Source of the DNA: Novipirellula herctigrandis
GTDB lineage: Bacteria > Planctomycetota > Planctomycetia > Pirellulales > Pirellulaceae
Assembly (NCBI GenBank): GCA_007859835.1
Contig: SJPJ01000001.1
Location: 1,934,033-1,998,032, forward strand
Direction of reading: 5' to 3'
Length of the DNA stretch: 64,000 nt
Below the pieces are notes generated by a model, which made no database searches, was not told where the DNA came from, and worked only from the letters and a program-made list of their open reading frames with translations. A program made the translations under genes and the position numbers. Positions 25,092-34,824 of the stretch are shown here, piece after piece (positions within the stretch are counted from its first letter, which is position 1; each line of letters opens with the position of its first letter).

Positions 25092-25283
25092 ATTTAGGGT
25101 AGCGGAACTCGTCAAGAGTTTCGGCCTACTACGTGAATCGTCGAAAGTCTTGACGACTTCCGCTACAGCCCCAACCCTAAAGTTGAATCTAGATGGAACT
25201 CGGCAAGCGTTTCGGTCTGCTACGTGAATCGTCGAAAGTCTTGACGACTTCCGCTACAGCCCCAACCCTAAAGTTGAATCTAG
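25092..25283. repeat. Inverted-repeat element with a duplicated 64-base unit
   Basis: TTAGGGTAGCGGAACTCGTC near 25094 is complementary, with small gaps, to GACGACTTCCGCTACAGCCCCAACCCTAA at 25152-25180, forming a long imperfect hairpin. The right half (25129-25192) is repeated exactly as 64 bases at 25220-25283. A related hairpin lies at 40718-40802. From 25284 to 25518 nothing coding is seen. Confidence 0.85.
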
Positions 25284-25518
25284 TCGGAGCACTAGCGCAA
25301 CAATCATTCGGGTAACGCCCCGACGGTGACTTACGACGACGTGGCAAGCCACACCAAACGATTCACTGCCATCGAGTGCATCATCACACGAAACAGTATG
25401 GCCATGTGCCGATGGTCACTCAAGCGATCGCAAAGCAACTCACCCTCACCCCCGCATGATGACTCACGCCGCGCGTCAATGGGTGCCTTGAGATGGCACC
25501 CTTGATGGATCATTTGGG

Positions 25519-27969
25519 CTAGCCTTTGCCGTTGCTCTCACCACCGGCGCCTGCACCGATGGGTTCAGCCTTTTCGGCACGATGACGTCCGCGAACGGTT
25601 ACCGTTTGCTCTTTCGATGCGTCGAGATATCGGTCGCTGCCATAACGATACGACGAATATCCGTATTCACTTCCCGGTTGTCCGCCATAGCTATCGGACC
25701 AAGCTTGGCTATACGTAGCGCTGTAACCGCTATCGCCAACCGCGTTGACGATGATTCCGATGATGTTGACGTGAAGCATTCGCAGCAAGGTAGTTGCTCG
25801 TTTTGACATTGGTTTGATGTTCCGACCGATACGCATCACTACCATTACGCCATCCATGTGGGTTGCCACGTTGCTGGCGTCCGTGACCGACAAAAGGGGT
25901 GGCGTATCAACGATAATCAAATCGAACTGCATCCGGGCTTCATCCAAAATTTGCCCGAACTCTGGCAACATCAAGGCTTCGGCTGGGTTATTTGGCTTTG
26001 GTCCCGAAGGGAGCACAAACAAGTTTTCAGCGTCCGTTTCAACGATCGCATCCTTGAACTCGATCTCACCATTTAACAATCCCGTCAACCCTGCACTCGG
26101 TTGGACTCCAAAGACTTTTGCTTGTGTCGGCCGCCGTAAATCGGCATCGATGATTAGAACTCGTTTATTGGCTCTCGCTACACTCGCCGCTAAATTCGCG
26201 ACGATCGTACTCTTTCCATCGCCCGGCAAAGCACTGGTTACTTGGATCACTTGATACTCCGGAGCCCCACCTGCCGTAGAAAACAAATTCGTCCGGATCG
26301 ATCGAAAGGCTTCCGAGCAGGGAGCATGCGGTTCATGTAACACCGTTACGATCGAAGCGGTCTTTGGAAATGCACTCGCTTTCTGGCTTGTCTTTTTGCG
26401 GAGTTTGCGAGGCGTAAGCATCACAGGCAAATGTGCCAAAATTGGAAGACCGAGCGACGTTGAAATTTCATCCGGGCTACGGAATGTTCGCTCGGACCAA
26501 TCCCATAGAAACGCTAGGGCCGCACCGAGGACCAACCCAAGGAAGCCGCCCAGAACCAAGGCTCGCGACAATATCGGTCCGACGAGGTAACCAAGCCCGG
26601 CAGGCCGAAGCACATTGACATGGAGTCCCGAGTTCAGACTTGGCAGATTTGCTTTTTCCAACTGACTATCAAACGATTGCAACGTTTCCTGATAGCGGGC
26701 AATGCTTCTTAAAAAAGACGAATTTTTGTTCTCGAACGCGATCAATTTCAAAGCCCGATCGCGGACTTCGGTCAACCTTGAATTGGTATCCGCAATGTCT
26801 TCATCGATCAATTGAATTTTCTTGCGAATGCTAGACACATACATAATTAACAATGTCTTGGCCGCCTCATTCCTTTGAGCTGCTACATCGATCGTTTCAG
26901 CTTGAACACTGTCGCGAGTTTTTTGAATTTCACGGAATGCTTTTTCGGTCATCTTCAACTCTTGCTCAATCGCAATCCGCTGCGGATGATTTGGTGCGAA
27001 CTGAGACGCCAAGGTATCGGCACGTACTCGCAAGCCCATCAATTTGGTTTGCAGTTCCCATTCAGAATTCGGAACGTCTGCTTCGATCACTTGTTGAATC
27101 GTGTCGATGTCCTTCACATCCTCTAACAAGTACTGAACTTCTTGCAAAATTGCATAGTTGTTGGTGCCGTCTTTAACCGCTTCTCTGATCAGCCGCAACT
27201 TACTATTCAATTGGCGTGACTGCGTTTCCAAAGCATGCAAACTTTCTTCAAGGCGGATGGCGTCATCACGGTATGGGTTGATCGCTTCCCCCTTGCCATT
27301 CCATTCCAATGGAGCGGTCGATCGGAATTCGGTGAACTCGTTTTCTAACTCGTCCAACTTGGGCAAAATCGAATCGCGTCCTTCACGAAAAAACTCGACC
27401 ACATTTTCGATATTCCGGCGATGACGACCGTTGACATACTCGTTGTAGGCTTCGACAACCGCGTTGACGATCGCGGTCGCGACGGTCGCATCCCCCGATT
27501 CAAACGTCACTTCGACCATCGTTCGATCCCGAGATTCGGCACCATCAAATGGAGCTTGAAGTCGAAGGTTTTTCCGGATTAATGCGATCAAGGCACCTAC
27601 GTCCGCAGGTGTCTCTTCGAAGGCGGTCAATTGTCCAATTTCAATCGCACTTTTCAAAACTTCATCCGAAGTCATTTCTGCTTGAATAAAGGCCAAACTC
27701 GGTGCCGATTCCGTTAGGTTCTCAACCACGCTTCCCGTGTTGGTTTGCACGTTTTGGCTGTAGACCTCGATCGTGGCCCCCGCACGGAATGTTTCCTCTT
27801 GCTGAGTGAAAAACCAATAGCCTCCACCGAGTCCACAGAGGATCAAGAACAAAATCAAACCCTTTCGACGCCACAACACGCCACCGACCGAAACGTCCGA
27901 TGCAGATTGCATATTATTCATCAACTCGGAACCGGAGCGATTGGTAGATGAGGGAGGGGCTGGCTGCAT
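25519..27969 (-). CDS. Polysaccharide biosynthesis tyrosine autokinase (Wzc-like BY-kinase)
   Basis: 816 residues. Two transmembrane segments (near 35-52 and 470-490) bracket a periplasmic Wzz-type domain with long coiled coil (about 100-450). The cytoplasmic kinase has Walker A (LPGDGKSTIVANLA, near 582), Walker A-prime (LIIDADLRRP, near 612) and Walker B (LIIVDTPPLL, near 688). The C-terminus carries a tyrosine cluster (YSATYSQAWSDSYGG...YGYSSYRYG) for autophosphorylation. It should control chain length and export of the polysaccharide by cycles of phosphorylation. It is the first gene of the locus in the direction of transcription; a paired outer-membrane Wza is not in the window. Confidence 0.95.
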   Translation of the reverse strand: MQPAPPSSTNRSGSELMNNMQSASDVSVGGVLWRRKGLILFLILCGLGGGYWFFTQQEETFRAGATIEVYSQNVQTNTGSVVENLTESAPSLAFIQAEMTSDEVLKSAIEIGQLTAFEETPADVGALIALIRKNLRLQAPFDGAESRDRTMVEVTFESGDATVATAIVNAVVEAYNEYVNGRHRRNIENVVEFFREGRDSILPKLDELENEFTEFRSTAPLEWNGKGEAINPYRDDAIRLEESLHALETQSRQLNSKLRLIREAVKDGTNNYAILQEVQYLLEDVKDIDTIQQVIEADVPNSEWELQTKLMGLRVRADTLASQFAPNHPQRIAIEQELKMTEKAFREIQKTRDSVQAETIDVAAQRNEAAKTLLIMYVSSIRKKIQLIDEDIADTNSRLTEVRDRALKLIAFENKNSSFLRSIARYQETLQSFDSQLEKANLPSLNSGLHVNVLRPAGLGYLVGPILSRALVLGGFLGLVLGAALAFLWDWSERTFRSPDEISTSLGLPILAHLPVMLTPRKLRKKTSQKASAFPKTASIVTVLHEPHAPCSEAFRSIRTNLFSTAGGAPEYQVIQVTSALPGDGKSTIVANLAASVARANKRVLIIDADLRRPTQAKVFGVQPSAGLTGLLNGEIEFKDAIVETDAENLFVLPSGPKPNNPAEALMLPEFGQILDEARMQFDLIIVDTPPLLSVTDASNVATHMDGVMVVMRIGRNIKPMSKRATTLLRMLHVNIIGIIVNAVGDSGYSATYSQAWSDSYGGQPGSEYGYSSYRYGSDRYLDASKEQTVTVRGRHRAEKAEPIGAGAGGESNGKG

Positions 27970-28716
27970 CGAAATCTCAATCAGAGGGGTTTAGAAGATC
28001 CGGCAAGCAGACATGGCGTCCGGAAAATCAATCAGGATGTCAGGAAAACAAATACGAACGACAACCGGTGAACAATTAGGTGGACATTTATCTGAACAAA
28101 TCCACTCTCACGGTGAACTCTCAAGATACGCTCGGGGCCCTAGAGAGTCAAAGGCTTTCACCCCACCGAGATCCATATTAGCAACCACTAAACATTTCGA
28201 CCCGATTAATCGCTAAATTCAATCTTGCGAATGATTTGGTCGGCGGCACAGAAAGAGAAGAAACGCAATCAATTTGAGCACACACCGCCAAATTGCCGCC
28301 CCTGACAAAAGCACAAGACCGAACGCGCGAGCAATGAGCACGTTTAGACCTTGGTGGCATTGAGTCATTTTCCAGTCGCGTTGCGACGTCAACGATTACC
28401 CACGGCGTAAGTCATGGTATACAAACGAATTATCCTAAGTGAGTCGCGATAGCGATGACAGCTGTCTCACCCGATACAGGCAGTCGTTAACGCGACGAAT
28501 ATCGGGCGGACGGACGAACTCAGCGGCCTGGCATCTGGTCCTCGGTGCTGTCGTCGCTCTCGGGACTATCCCGAAACCAAGGCTCCTGAGCCGGACACCC
28601 CAATTCAGGCTATTGGAATTGGAGGTTCACCGATCCTTAATCGGGAACCACTATCCTAAGCACCTAACGACCAACACCGGACGAGCGACTAAAGCCTGGA
28701 CACCCGCGAGCGAGAA
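27970..28716. other. Intergenic region upstream of the BY-kinase; probable locus promoter region
   Basis: About 750 bases. As the polysaccharide genes all point away from here, the main promoter probably lies in 27970-28300, but no clear consensus box was seen. The part 28430-28716 has no long frame with recognisable content; its end (CGACTAAAGCCTGGACACC near 28687) belongs to a dispersed repeat also found at 29190-29500. Confidence 0.5.
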
Positions 28717-29139
28717 TCACCAGGGGCCGATGATTTTGTCGAGGATTGCTAGAACAAATAGACCGCATGTCGTCAATGCCGCGGAACAGCTAAACAACAT
28801 CACGTGCTTGCTTCGGCGCGTGCCCGGTAGCAGACCGATGACCACTCCACCGATCGCACCGGCGATGCCCAAAACGACAAAGCCACCGAGGACTCCGTAA
28901 AAAAGGACCGCCATCAGTGAAGGAACAACCGCCTCGAAGCCCGATCGGTAACCTGCAAATGGAATGGGGAATCGATAGACGAGTGCGAAAAACATGCCGA
29001 TCGGAAACGCCAACCCAATCGACCATAACGCTCCGCCAACGATCCATCGAATGGAAAAACCAGACGACTTCTCGGTTTTGCCAGCAGCCAATGTCTCGGG
29101 TGTTTGGTACGGATTGCTTTCACGTTTGGGGGTTTCCAT
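28717..29139 (-). CDS. Small membrane protein with N-terminal NPYQTP motif
   Basis: 140 residues. The N-terminus METPKRESNPYQTPETL carries an NPYxxP motif, followed by three or four hydrophobic segments (WIVGGALWSIGLAFPIGMFF, SLMAVLFYGVLGGFVVLGI, IGGVVIGLLPG, and FSCSAALTTCGLFVLAIL). No catalytic family is recognised. I associate a NPYxSP/NPYxxP tag near one end with small planctomycete membrane proteins of unknown role; another occurs at the C-terminus of the unrelated protein at 61180-61611. Confidence 0.8.
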   Translation of the reverse strand: METPKRESNPYQTPETLAAGKTEKSSGFSIRWIVGGALWSIGLAFPIGMFFALVYRFPIPFAGYRSGFEAVVPSLMAVLFYGVLGGFVVLGIAGAIGGVVIGLLPGTRRSKHVMLFSCSAALTTCGLFVLAILDKIIGPW

Positions 29140-29189
29140 GCCTTTATCTTAACGGAACTCGGGTGTCGGAGCGTTCAGTAAGCCCCCGG

Positions 29190-29500
29190 TTTTTGCGCTG
29201 GTGTGTAGCCTTTTGGCGATGGTCCGGCGCCGGTCTTTCTATTGTTCTTTAAATTGAACGTCGGTAGCTCTGGTCTTGGTGAATGGGAATGATGGGGACG
29301 CCACGAAGTGCACGAAGGAACACGAAGCGGAGGAACGTCGTTTTTAGAATTGCTAGCGCTGGTGTCTAGCCTTTTGGCGATTTCGTCCGGCGCCGGTCGG
29401 ATTGTTGCTCGGTCGGATTGCTCGGGGCGGCTAAAGCCTGGACACCAACGTTGCTCGTGAATTGCTAGCGCTGGTGTGTAGCCTTTTGGCGATTTCGTCC
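29190..29500. repeat. Dispersed inverted-repeat family (TAGCCTTTTGGCGAT / CTAAAGCCTGGACACC)
   Basis: GCTGGTGTNTAGCCTTTTGG occurs near 29200, 29352 and 29468, twice preceded by GAATTGCTAGC and followed by GATTTCGTCCG. The opposite arm GGCTAAAGCCTGGACACCAA lies near 29429, and another near 28687. The two arms are roughly complementary. Near 29300 is a separate short repeat, GTGCACGAAGGAACACGAAG. Confidence 0.8.
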
Positions 29501-29602
29501 GCTTGGCTTTGTGGCGTTCGCGTTCGATAGCGAAGGAAACACGATCGGACTGCTTTCGCTACAGTAGATTTGATGACTGGTGTTGATTCGAGACCAAGCC
29601 GA

Positions 29603-31876
29603 CTACGAGAAATTCCAAGTTGGGAAACGACACGTGGCGTTACAACCAAAGGGCCCTCCGGCGCAACGTTGCCCTTGAGGTTTCCAAGTGCAAGCCTGAC
29701 AAATCAGATGTTCAATTTGAACGCAATCGAGCGGCTTGGAAAACAAGTAGCCCTGCCCCAATTCGCAGCCCATTTCCAATAATTGCCCGCGTTGCTCTTC
29801 GGTTTCAATTCCTTCGGCAATCACGTCAAGATTGAGGCTATCCGCTAACGTCAAAATGGTTCGAACAATCGCAATATTCTCAGTCGAAGTCAACATTTTG
29901 CGGATGAATGACCTATCAATCTTCAGAACGTCCAACGGGAGTTTATGCAACAGAGCTAACGAGGAGTAGCCGGTGCCGAAGTCGTCAATTTCAACTCGAA
30001 TCCCACTTTCACGAAGATCACACAAAAGTTCGACACCTTCGTGCAAATTCTCCATGATTGCGCTTTCGGTTATTTCCACACGCAGGCAATCGGGTGACAA
30101 AGATGACTCGCTAAGCGAATCGCGAATGTCATCGGCAAGGCCGTTTTGCGACATTTGTTTTGCGGACAAGTTGAAGTTGACCGAGAGCTCGGCCGCGAAC
30201 TTTTCCGACGCCTTCCAGGTCTCCATTTGGCGACACGCCATCCGCAATAGCTTGGATCCGATCACTCCGATCAATCCGGTATCTTCCGCTATCGGAATAA
30301 ATTGCTCGGGTGAAACTTGACCAAGCCGTGGGTGATTCCATCTCGCCAAAGCTTCGAATCCGATTAACGCTCCGGATGCCATTTCGACAATCGGTTGATA
30401 ACACAAGTACAATTCATCACGGTCGATGGACCGTCGAAGTTCGCATTCTAGATCAAGTCGAGCGCGAGCAGATTCGTGCATGGTTGGATCAAACACTTCA
30501 AAATGCGATTTGCCGTGTTGTTTAGCCTCATACATCGCCGTGTCGGCTTCTCGTAATAGATCGTCGGCACTGGCGTTTCGATCGCTGACATAGCTAATGC
30601 CAATACTGGCGCTTGTAAAAACTTCGCGACCATCCCCTAATGTAAACGGCGTCAAAATCGCTTCGGTCACTCGTTGGGCAACCTTTTCGGCCTCGCATTG
30701 AGCCTTCACACTTTCAAGCAAAATAGCGAATTCATCGCCACCAATTCTTGCAACGATTGATTCACATGCACACACGCACGATTCCAATCGTTTGGCCAAC
30801 AGAACCAATAACTGGTCCCCCGCTGCATGGCCAAGGCTATCGTTGACAAGTTTAAAGTTGTCCAAGTCGAGATAGAGTACCGCGTACTTTTTTTCGTCTA
30901 ACAGTCCAACGCGGTCAATGGTCCCTTGCAAACGATCACGAAACAGCAAACGGTTGGGAAGCCCGGTCAGTGAATCCGCTACCTTTCCTTCGGTGATATC
31001 GGTCAACGAACCAGCAATACGCGTCGCTTTTCCATTTTTGTCGCGAACGGCCAAGCCTCTACACAGCATCCAGCGATAGGAGCCATCGCAGTGCAACATT
31101 CGCAATTCCGCTTCGAAATGCGGAATTTCTCCGAGTAAATGGCATTCCAATTCGCGTTGAATGCGTGCTCGGTCTTCGAGGTGAGTTCGGCCCAGCCAAT
31201 CGTCCGATGAATCCAGGACCAATGCCTCATCGATCCCCAACATTTGCTTCCAACGTGGCGAAAAATAGACTTCATTGGTGATCAATTCCCAATCCCATAG
31301 GCCGTCGTTGGCTCCTTGCGACGCGAGCGCATACCGCTGCTCACTTTCAAACAAGGCGGACTGAAGACTTCTCAACTTCATCTGCATCTCTAACCGCGCG
31401 ATGGTCACATCGGGGTCGATCGGTTTCGTGATAAAGTCGTTGGCACCATCGTTGAGTGCCCGGACAACCTGTTGTTTGTCACCATCCCCGGTGACCATAA
31501 TCACAGGCAGCACCACTTCGCTTCGCTTTTTCCGCAGTCTTCGAAGCGTCTCGGATCCGTCGAGCACGGGCATCACAATGTCGAGCAACACGATGTCAAT
31601 GGGAAGCTCTTCGATGTATTGCAGCGCCTCCATTCCATCGGACGCAAGCACCGTCTGATAACCTTTTTTCGAGAGAAGACGTGCAAGAATCTGCTGATTG
31701 ATTCTCTCATCATCCACAATCAACACCAGCCCCGAACTTGGCTCGGAATTCTGGCGCATGCATGTGTTACTGACAACGCGAACGTCGTCAGATGATCTCG
31801 CCTCGGTCGCAAGGACCGGGATTTCTTCGGTTGGAAGTTTCATTGGTATCTTACTGAATATAGACGCAATCACCAA
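29603..31876 (-). CDS. Response regulator with PAS, GGDEF and EAL domains (cyclic-di-GMP turnover)
   Basis: 757 residues. REC domain at about 48-165 (VLIVDDERINQQ, phospho-Asp in DIVLLDIVMPVLDG, Lys in FITKPID), PAS fold about 185-300 (WDWELITNEVYFSPRWKQML), GGDEF domain about 305-470 with the intact signature ARIGGDEFAI, and EAL domain about 485-735 with GFEALARW, ITESAIMEN and DDFGTGYSSL. Both catalytic signatures are intact, so it could make or break c-di-GMP. There is no transmembrane segment. A 30-residue tail after the EAL domain is Cys-rich and unusual. ATG 31843 (MKLPTEE) may be the true start. Position next to a polysaccharide locus fits control of matrix or motility, which is inference. 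Confidence 0.92.
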   Translation of the reverse strand: MVIASIFSKIPMKLPTEEIPVLATEARSSDDVRVVSNTCMRQNSEPSSGLVLIVDDERINQQILARLLSKKGYQTVLASDGMEALQYIEELPIDIVLLDIVMPVLDGSETLRRLRKKRSEVVLPVIMVTGDGDKQQVVRALNDGANDFITKPIDPDVTIARLEMQMKLRSLQSALFESEQRYALASQGANDGLWDWELITNEVYFSPRWKQMLGIDEALVLDSSDDWLGRTHLEDRARIQRELECHLLGEIPHFEAELRMLHCDGSYRWMLCRGLAVRDKNGKATRIAGSLTDITEGKVADSLTGLPNRLLFRDRLQGTIDRVGLLDEKKYAVLYLDLDNFKLVNDSLGHAAGDQLLVLLAKRLESCVCACESIVARIGGDEFAILLESVKAQCEAEKVAQRVTEAILTPFTLGDGREVFTSASIGISYVSDRNASADDLLREADTAMYEAKQHGKSHFEVFDPTMHESARARLDLECELRRSIDRDELYLCYQPIVEMASGALIGFEALARWNHPRLGQVSPEQFIPIAEDTGLIGVIGSKLLRMACRQMETWKASEKFAAELSVNFNLSAKQMSQNGLADDIRDSLSESSLSPDCLRVEITESAIMENLHEGVELLCDLRESGIRVEIDDFGTGYSSLALLHKLPLDVLKIDRSFIRKMLTSTENIAIVRTILTLADSLNLDVIAEGIETEEQRGQLLEMGCELGQGYLFSKPLDCVQIEHLICQACTWKPQGQRCAGGPFGCNATCRFPTWNFS

Positions 31877-32164
31877 ATCATCGGCGATCGCTTGCCCCGT
31901 TCTACTCCACCCTTAATGTAGGTCATAAATTAAGTGTCGTCTGAAAAGCGACGACAAAAGGGGCTCTCTAGCTTGTCACCAAACCAACAATGGGTGTTGC
32001 ATCCCCAAATGGATTAAACCTCGCAACCGGAAAAGCTTTGCGTCATCTCGCGAGCGATCCGTCAACGACCGAACTCTAACCCATAGACGCACGGAGATTC
32101 TTAACAAAATCCCGCCCCTTCCTTGCGACAACGTATTTCCCATTCGTGTTTGGGTAAGCATTGA

Positions 32165-33838
32165 TTGCTGCCAAACCGAATTTCGAGAGCGAACGATGCC
32201 AGCCGCAAATCTAGCATCATCGCTTTGCTCGTTACAACGAGATTACCTGTCGTGGCTGAACCAGTCCCTTTATCCAAAACAACTTGTTTGAGTATCCTTG
32301 TCTTCATGGCTTCGGCGTGCTCTCTGGGTTGCGCCGCCCATCGTCGCGAACCGCAGCTAGCAAGTTCTCGGTCGCGTCACAGCGCAAGATCATTTCAGGG
32401 CCACGAATCGTGTCCTACCGACGCGGGCAGCTCGATCGCCTTCGACACGCCGACTGAGAATTCGCTGGTAACAACTCCGGTCGCATACCGCGGACGATCG
32501 AGTGTCACGGCGACGAGCGCAACGGAAGGCCACGTCAGTGAAACTGACATCCGCCATTGGACCGAAGGGCAGTGTGTCGATTCAGCAATAGCCAATCACC
32601 ATCGGAACGATGCGGCCCATCACCGCATTCATGCATCGATGGCGCAATTAAAGCAAGCTGAGTCGACGTTTTGGCCCCAACTAAACGGAAACTTTTCCGT
32701 CACCCGAATCCGGCAAGGTATCGACACGAAGGTCTCCGCTTCGGCGCTGGGAATCCCATCCACCAGCCTGCTGACGATTCCGCTAACCGGTGAAAGGGTA
32801 GAAACGGCGTCGCTTGATACCACCTTGCCACTTTATGTCGGCGGTGCGCGCAAGGCAGGAGTCGCCATGGCTGACGCCGGGGTGCAAATCGCACGTCAGC
32901 AAGCAGTGATCACCAAAAACGACGTTGTGCGTGTAGCGCGTCGAGCCTACTACGGCACGATTCTAACCCGCCAAATGCTCGAACTCGGTCTGGACACACG
33001 AGACCGATTGCAGGTTACCCAAGAATTGACCAAAGGGATGCTCGATGCGGGTTCCGAAACGGTTGACCGCACGGACTATCTTCGCGGCGAAGTCGCCGTC
33101 GCAACGGTCGAATCCATGATTGCCGAAGCCAATGCAAAAACGCAATTGGCGAGAACCGCGTTGGCCAACGCGGTGGGGGCAAACGCAAGCGAGGAAATCG
33201 ATTCGGTGGAGGCCGTACTACCTTATCAGCCAATCCATCTCGATCTAAACGAAATGATTGGCGAGGCATACGCATTTCGACCGGATTGGAAACAGATGCA
33301 AGATGTTGTTCGCCTCGCCGCGTCCCAGGTCGATTTGGCCAAGAGCGGTTTGCACCCGAAATTGCTTGCTTCCGGTGCCCTGATCCAAGCCCGCGACAAC
33401 CTCGGTGGCGTCGGGGTGGTCACCCCCAATGGCGATAATTGGCGAGTCGGTTTGTACGCACAAGTGCCCCTATTTTCGGGTTTCAAGACACTCAATGAAA
33501 TTCGCCAGGCGAAGGCTCGTTATTGTGCACGACAATCCGAAAGAGCTCTGTTGCACGATGGAATTGGCGTGCAGGTAAAGAAAGCCTATATCGAGCTCAT
33601 TCAGGCAAGAGACCAGATCGCGGCCACCGACCGGGCTTGGCAGAAAGCGATCGAAAACCGCGAGCTACTTATTCGCGGATACCAAATCGGCATGACCGAA
33701 AGCAAGGACGTCATCGAAGCACAGATGACGGAAACGGCAATGAAGCGTGAAAATTTAATGGCGCTGTACCACTGGAATGTGTCGCTGGTGGAATTGGACC
33801 ATGCGACCGGTCGTTGCATCGAACAGATGCTGCGATGA
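32165..33838 (+). CDS. TolC-family outer membrane efflux protein
   Basis: Up to 557 residues. A signal of lipoprotein type (LSILVFMASACSLGC) lies about 60 codons into the frame, so translation probably begins later than TTG 32165; GTG 32251 (VAEPVPLSKTT) is a candidate. The mature part has the two repeated halves of an outer-membrane-channel protein with long helices (MAQLKQAESTFWPQLNG, LRGEVAVATVESMIAEANAK, VQVKKAYIELIQARDQI) and beta segments (NWRVGLYAQVPLFSGF). It ends QMLR, 39 bases before the PhnD-like gene, and probably starts that operon. TolC partners are not nearby; the nearest HlyD/ABC pair is at 42453-45817. Confidence 0.87.
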   Translation: MLPNRISRANDASRKSSIIALLVTTRLPVVAEPVPLSKTTCLSILVFMASACSLGCAAHRREPQLASSRSRHSARSFQGHESCPTDAGSSIAFDTPTENSLVTTPVAYRGRSSVTATSATEGHVSETDIRHWTEGQCVDSAIANHHRNDAAHHRIHASMAQLKQAESTFWPQLNGNFSVTRIRQGIDTKVSASALGIPSTSLLTIPLTGERVETASLDTTLPLYVGGARKAGVAMADAGVQIARQQAVITKNDVVRVARRAYYGTILTRQMLELGLDTRDRLQVTQELTKGMLDAGSETVDRTDYLRGEVAVATVESMIAEANAKTQLARTALANAVGANASEEIDSVEAVLPYQPIHLDLNEMIGEAYAFRPDWKQMQDVVRLAASQVDLAKSGLHPKLLASGALIQARDNLGGVGVVTPNGDNWRVGLYAQVPLFSGFKTLNEIRQAKARYCARQSERALLHDGIGVQVKKAYIELIQARDQIAATDRAWQKAIENRELLIRGYQIGMTESKDVIEAQMTETAMKRENLMALYHWNVSLVELDHATGRCIEQMLR

Positions 33839-33877
33839 ATAGGCGACCAACTGACGAATCAAAGTGGGGCAAAAAAA

Positions 33878-34792
33878 ATGCGACAAAAACGAATTGCGAA
33901 GAATCCTCCTACCGACGCGATGAGAAGGTTTTGCTTTCCGGGCATGCGTGCCTTGGCATGGCTATTTATCGGCGTTTCGTTCCCGAGCTTGTTGCTTGCA
34001 CAGACGCGTCCGATTCGCTACTCCGGTCCGATATCGGCTTGGCCTGAGGTTCAACGCATCGACCTGTTCACCGCGTTCCCGATCTACATGCAAGAGATTT
34101 CAGTAGACCTTGGCTTGACCGTCGAGTCAATCATTCCGGAAACCGCCCAGCCCATTCCGCAGCAACTCGAAGACGATGAGATTGATGGCGTTATCGTCCA
34201 GTTTACGGATTTAGTTCGACTGCAAAAAGACTGGGATCTCGAACCGTCCATTTGCGTCGTGCAAGGAGGGCGAGCATCCGAGCAAATCTATCTCGTTTCC
34301 AATCAGCCGATTGAGAACGTGGCTGATTTGAAAGGTTCAAAATTAGTCGCGCCTGGCAATCGCGAGTTCCCCATTTACTTTCTGGAATCCCTGATCGACC
34401 AAGAGTGCCAAACCCGTCCCGAGTCATTCTTTGGAGAGATCGAGACCATCGATAAGCAAGTCAATGCAATCATCAGCGTTGTACGCCGTAAATCGCGGGC
34501 CTGTTTGGTCACACGAACCACATTCGAAACAATGCAACAGTTAAGTCCCCACCTAATCAAACGCCTTCATATCGTTGCGAAGTCTCCCGAATACCCTCGC
34601 GCATCACTGGCGTTTCGAGCGGAATTTGATCCGGCCCTAAAAGGACAAATTGTTGACTTCTTAACGCATGGATTCAAACAGAAAGCACGCACGCGACAGG
34701 TTCTTGTGTTGTTCAAGGTCGAGTGCTTTGCCCATTACGATGTGGAAATGTACCAAGACGCGAAAGCCATCGTCGAACAGTATGGAATGTAA
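33878..34792 (+). CDS. PhnD-like periplasmic substrate-binding protein
   Basis: 304 residues. Residues 23-48 form a signal peptide (MRALAWLFIGVSFPSLLLAQ), so the mature protein is periplasmic. The fold matches the phosphate/phosphonate-binding (PhnD) group: LTAFPIYMQE-like start, DGVIVQFTDLVRLQ, VSNQPIENVADLKGSKLVAPG and PEYPRASLAFRAEFDP near the end, where ABC-type PhnD proteins have a similar PxxPxxxxxxR. No ABC transporter genes are adjacent; two kinase genes follow. The most likely role is as the ligand-sensing part of that kinase system. The ligand is unknown. Confidence 0.82.
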   Translation: MRQKRIAKNPPTDAMRRFCFPGMRALAWLFIGVSFPSLLLAQTRPIRYSGPISAWPEVQRIDLFTAFPIYMQEISVDLGLTVESIIPETAQPIPQQLEDDEIDGVIVQFTDLVRLQKDWDLEPSICVVQGGRASEQIYLVSNQPIENVADLKGSKLVAPGNREFPIYFLESLIDQECQTRPESFFGEIETIDKQVNAIISVVRRKSRACLVTRTTFETMQQLSPHLIKRLHIVAKSPEYPRASLAFRAEFDPALKGQIVDFLTHGFKQKARTRQVLVLFKVECFAHYDVEMYQDAKAIVEQYGM

Positions 34793-34824
34793 GCAACGCG
34801 TTTGCCATTGAGCTCACCAACACC

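Noticed and set aside
31935-31956. Hairpin TGTCGTC / GACGACA upstream of the c-di-GMP gene, as a terminator or riboswitch
   Set aside because: Only seven base pairs, no T-run and no conserved riboswitch features.
34723-34824. Longer N-terminus for the membrane kinase
   Set aside because: These codons overlap the PhnD-like gene in another frame and lack membrane or conserved features.
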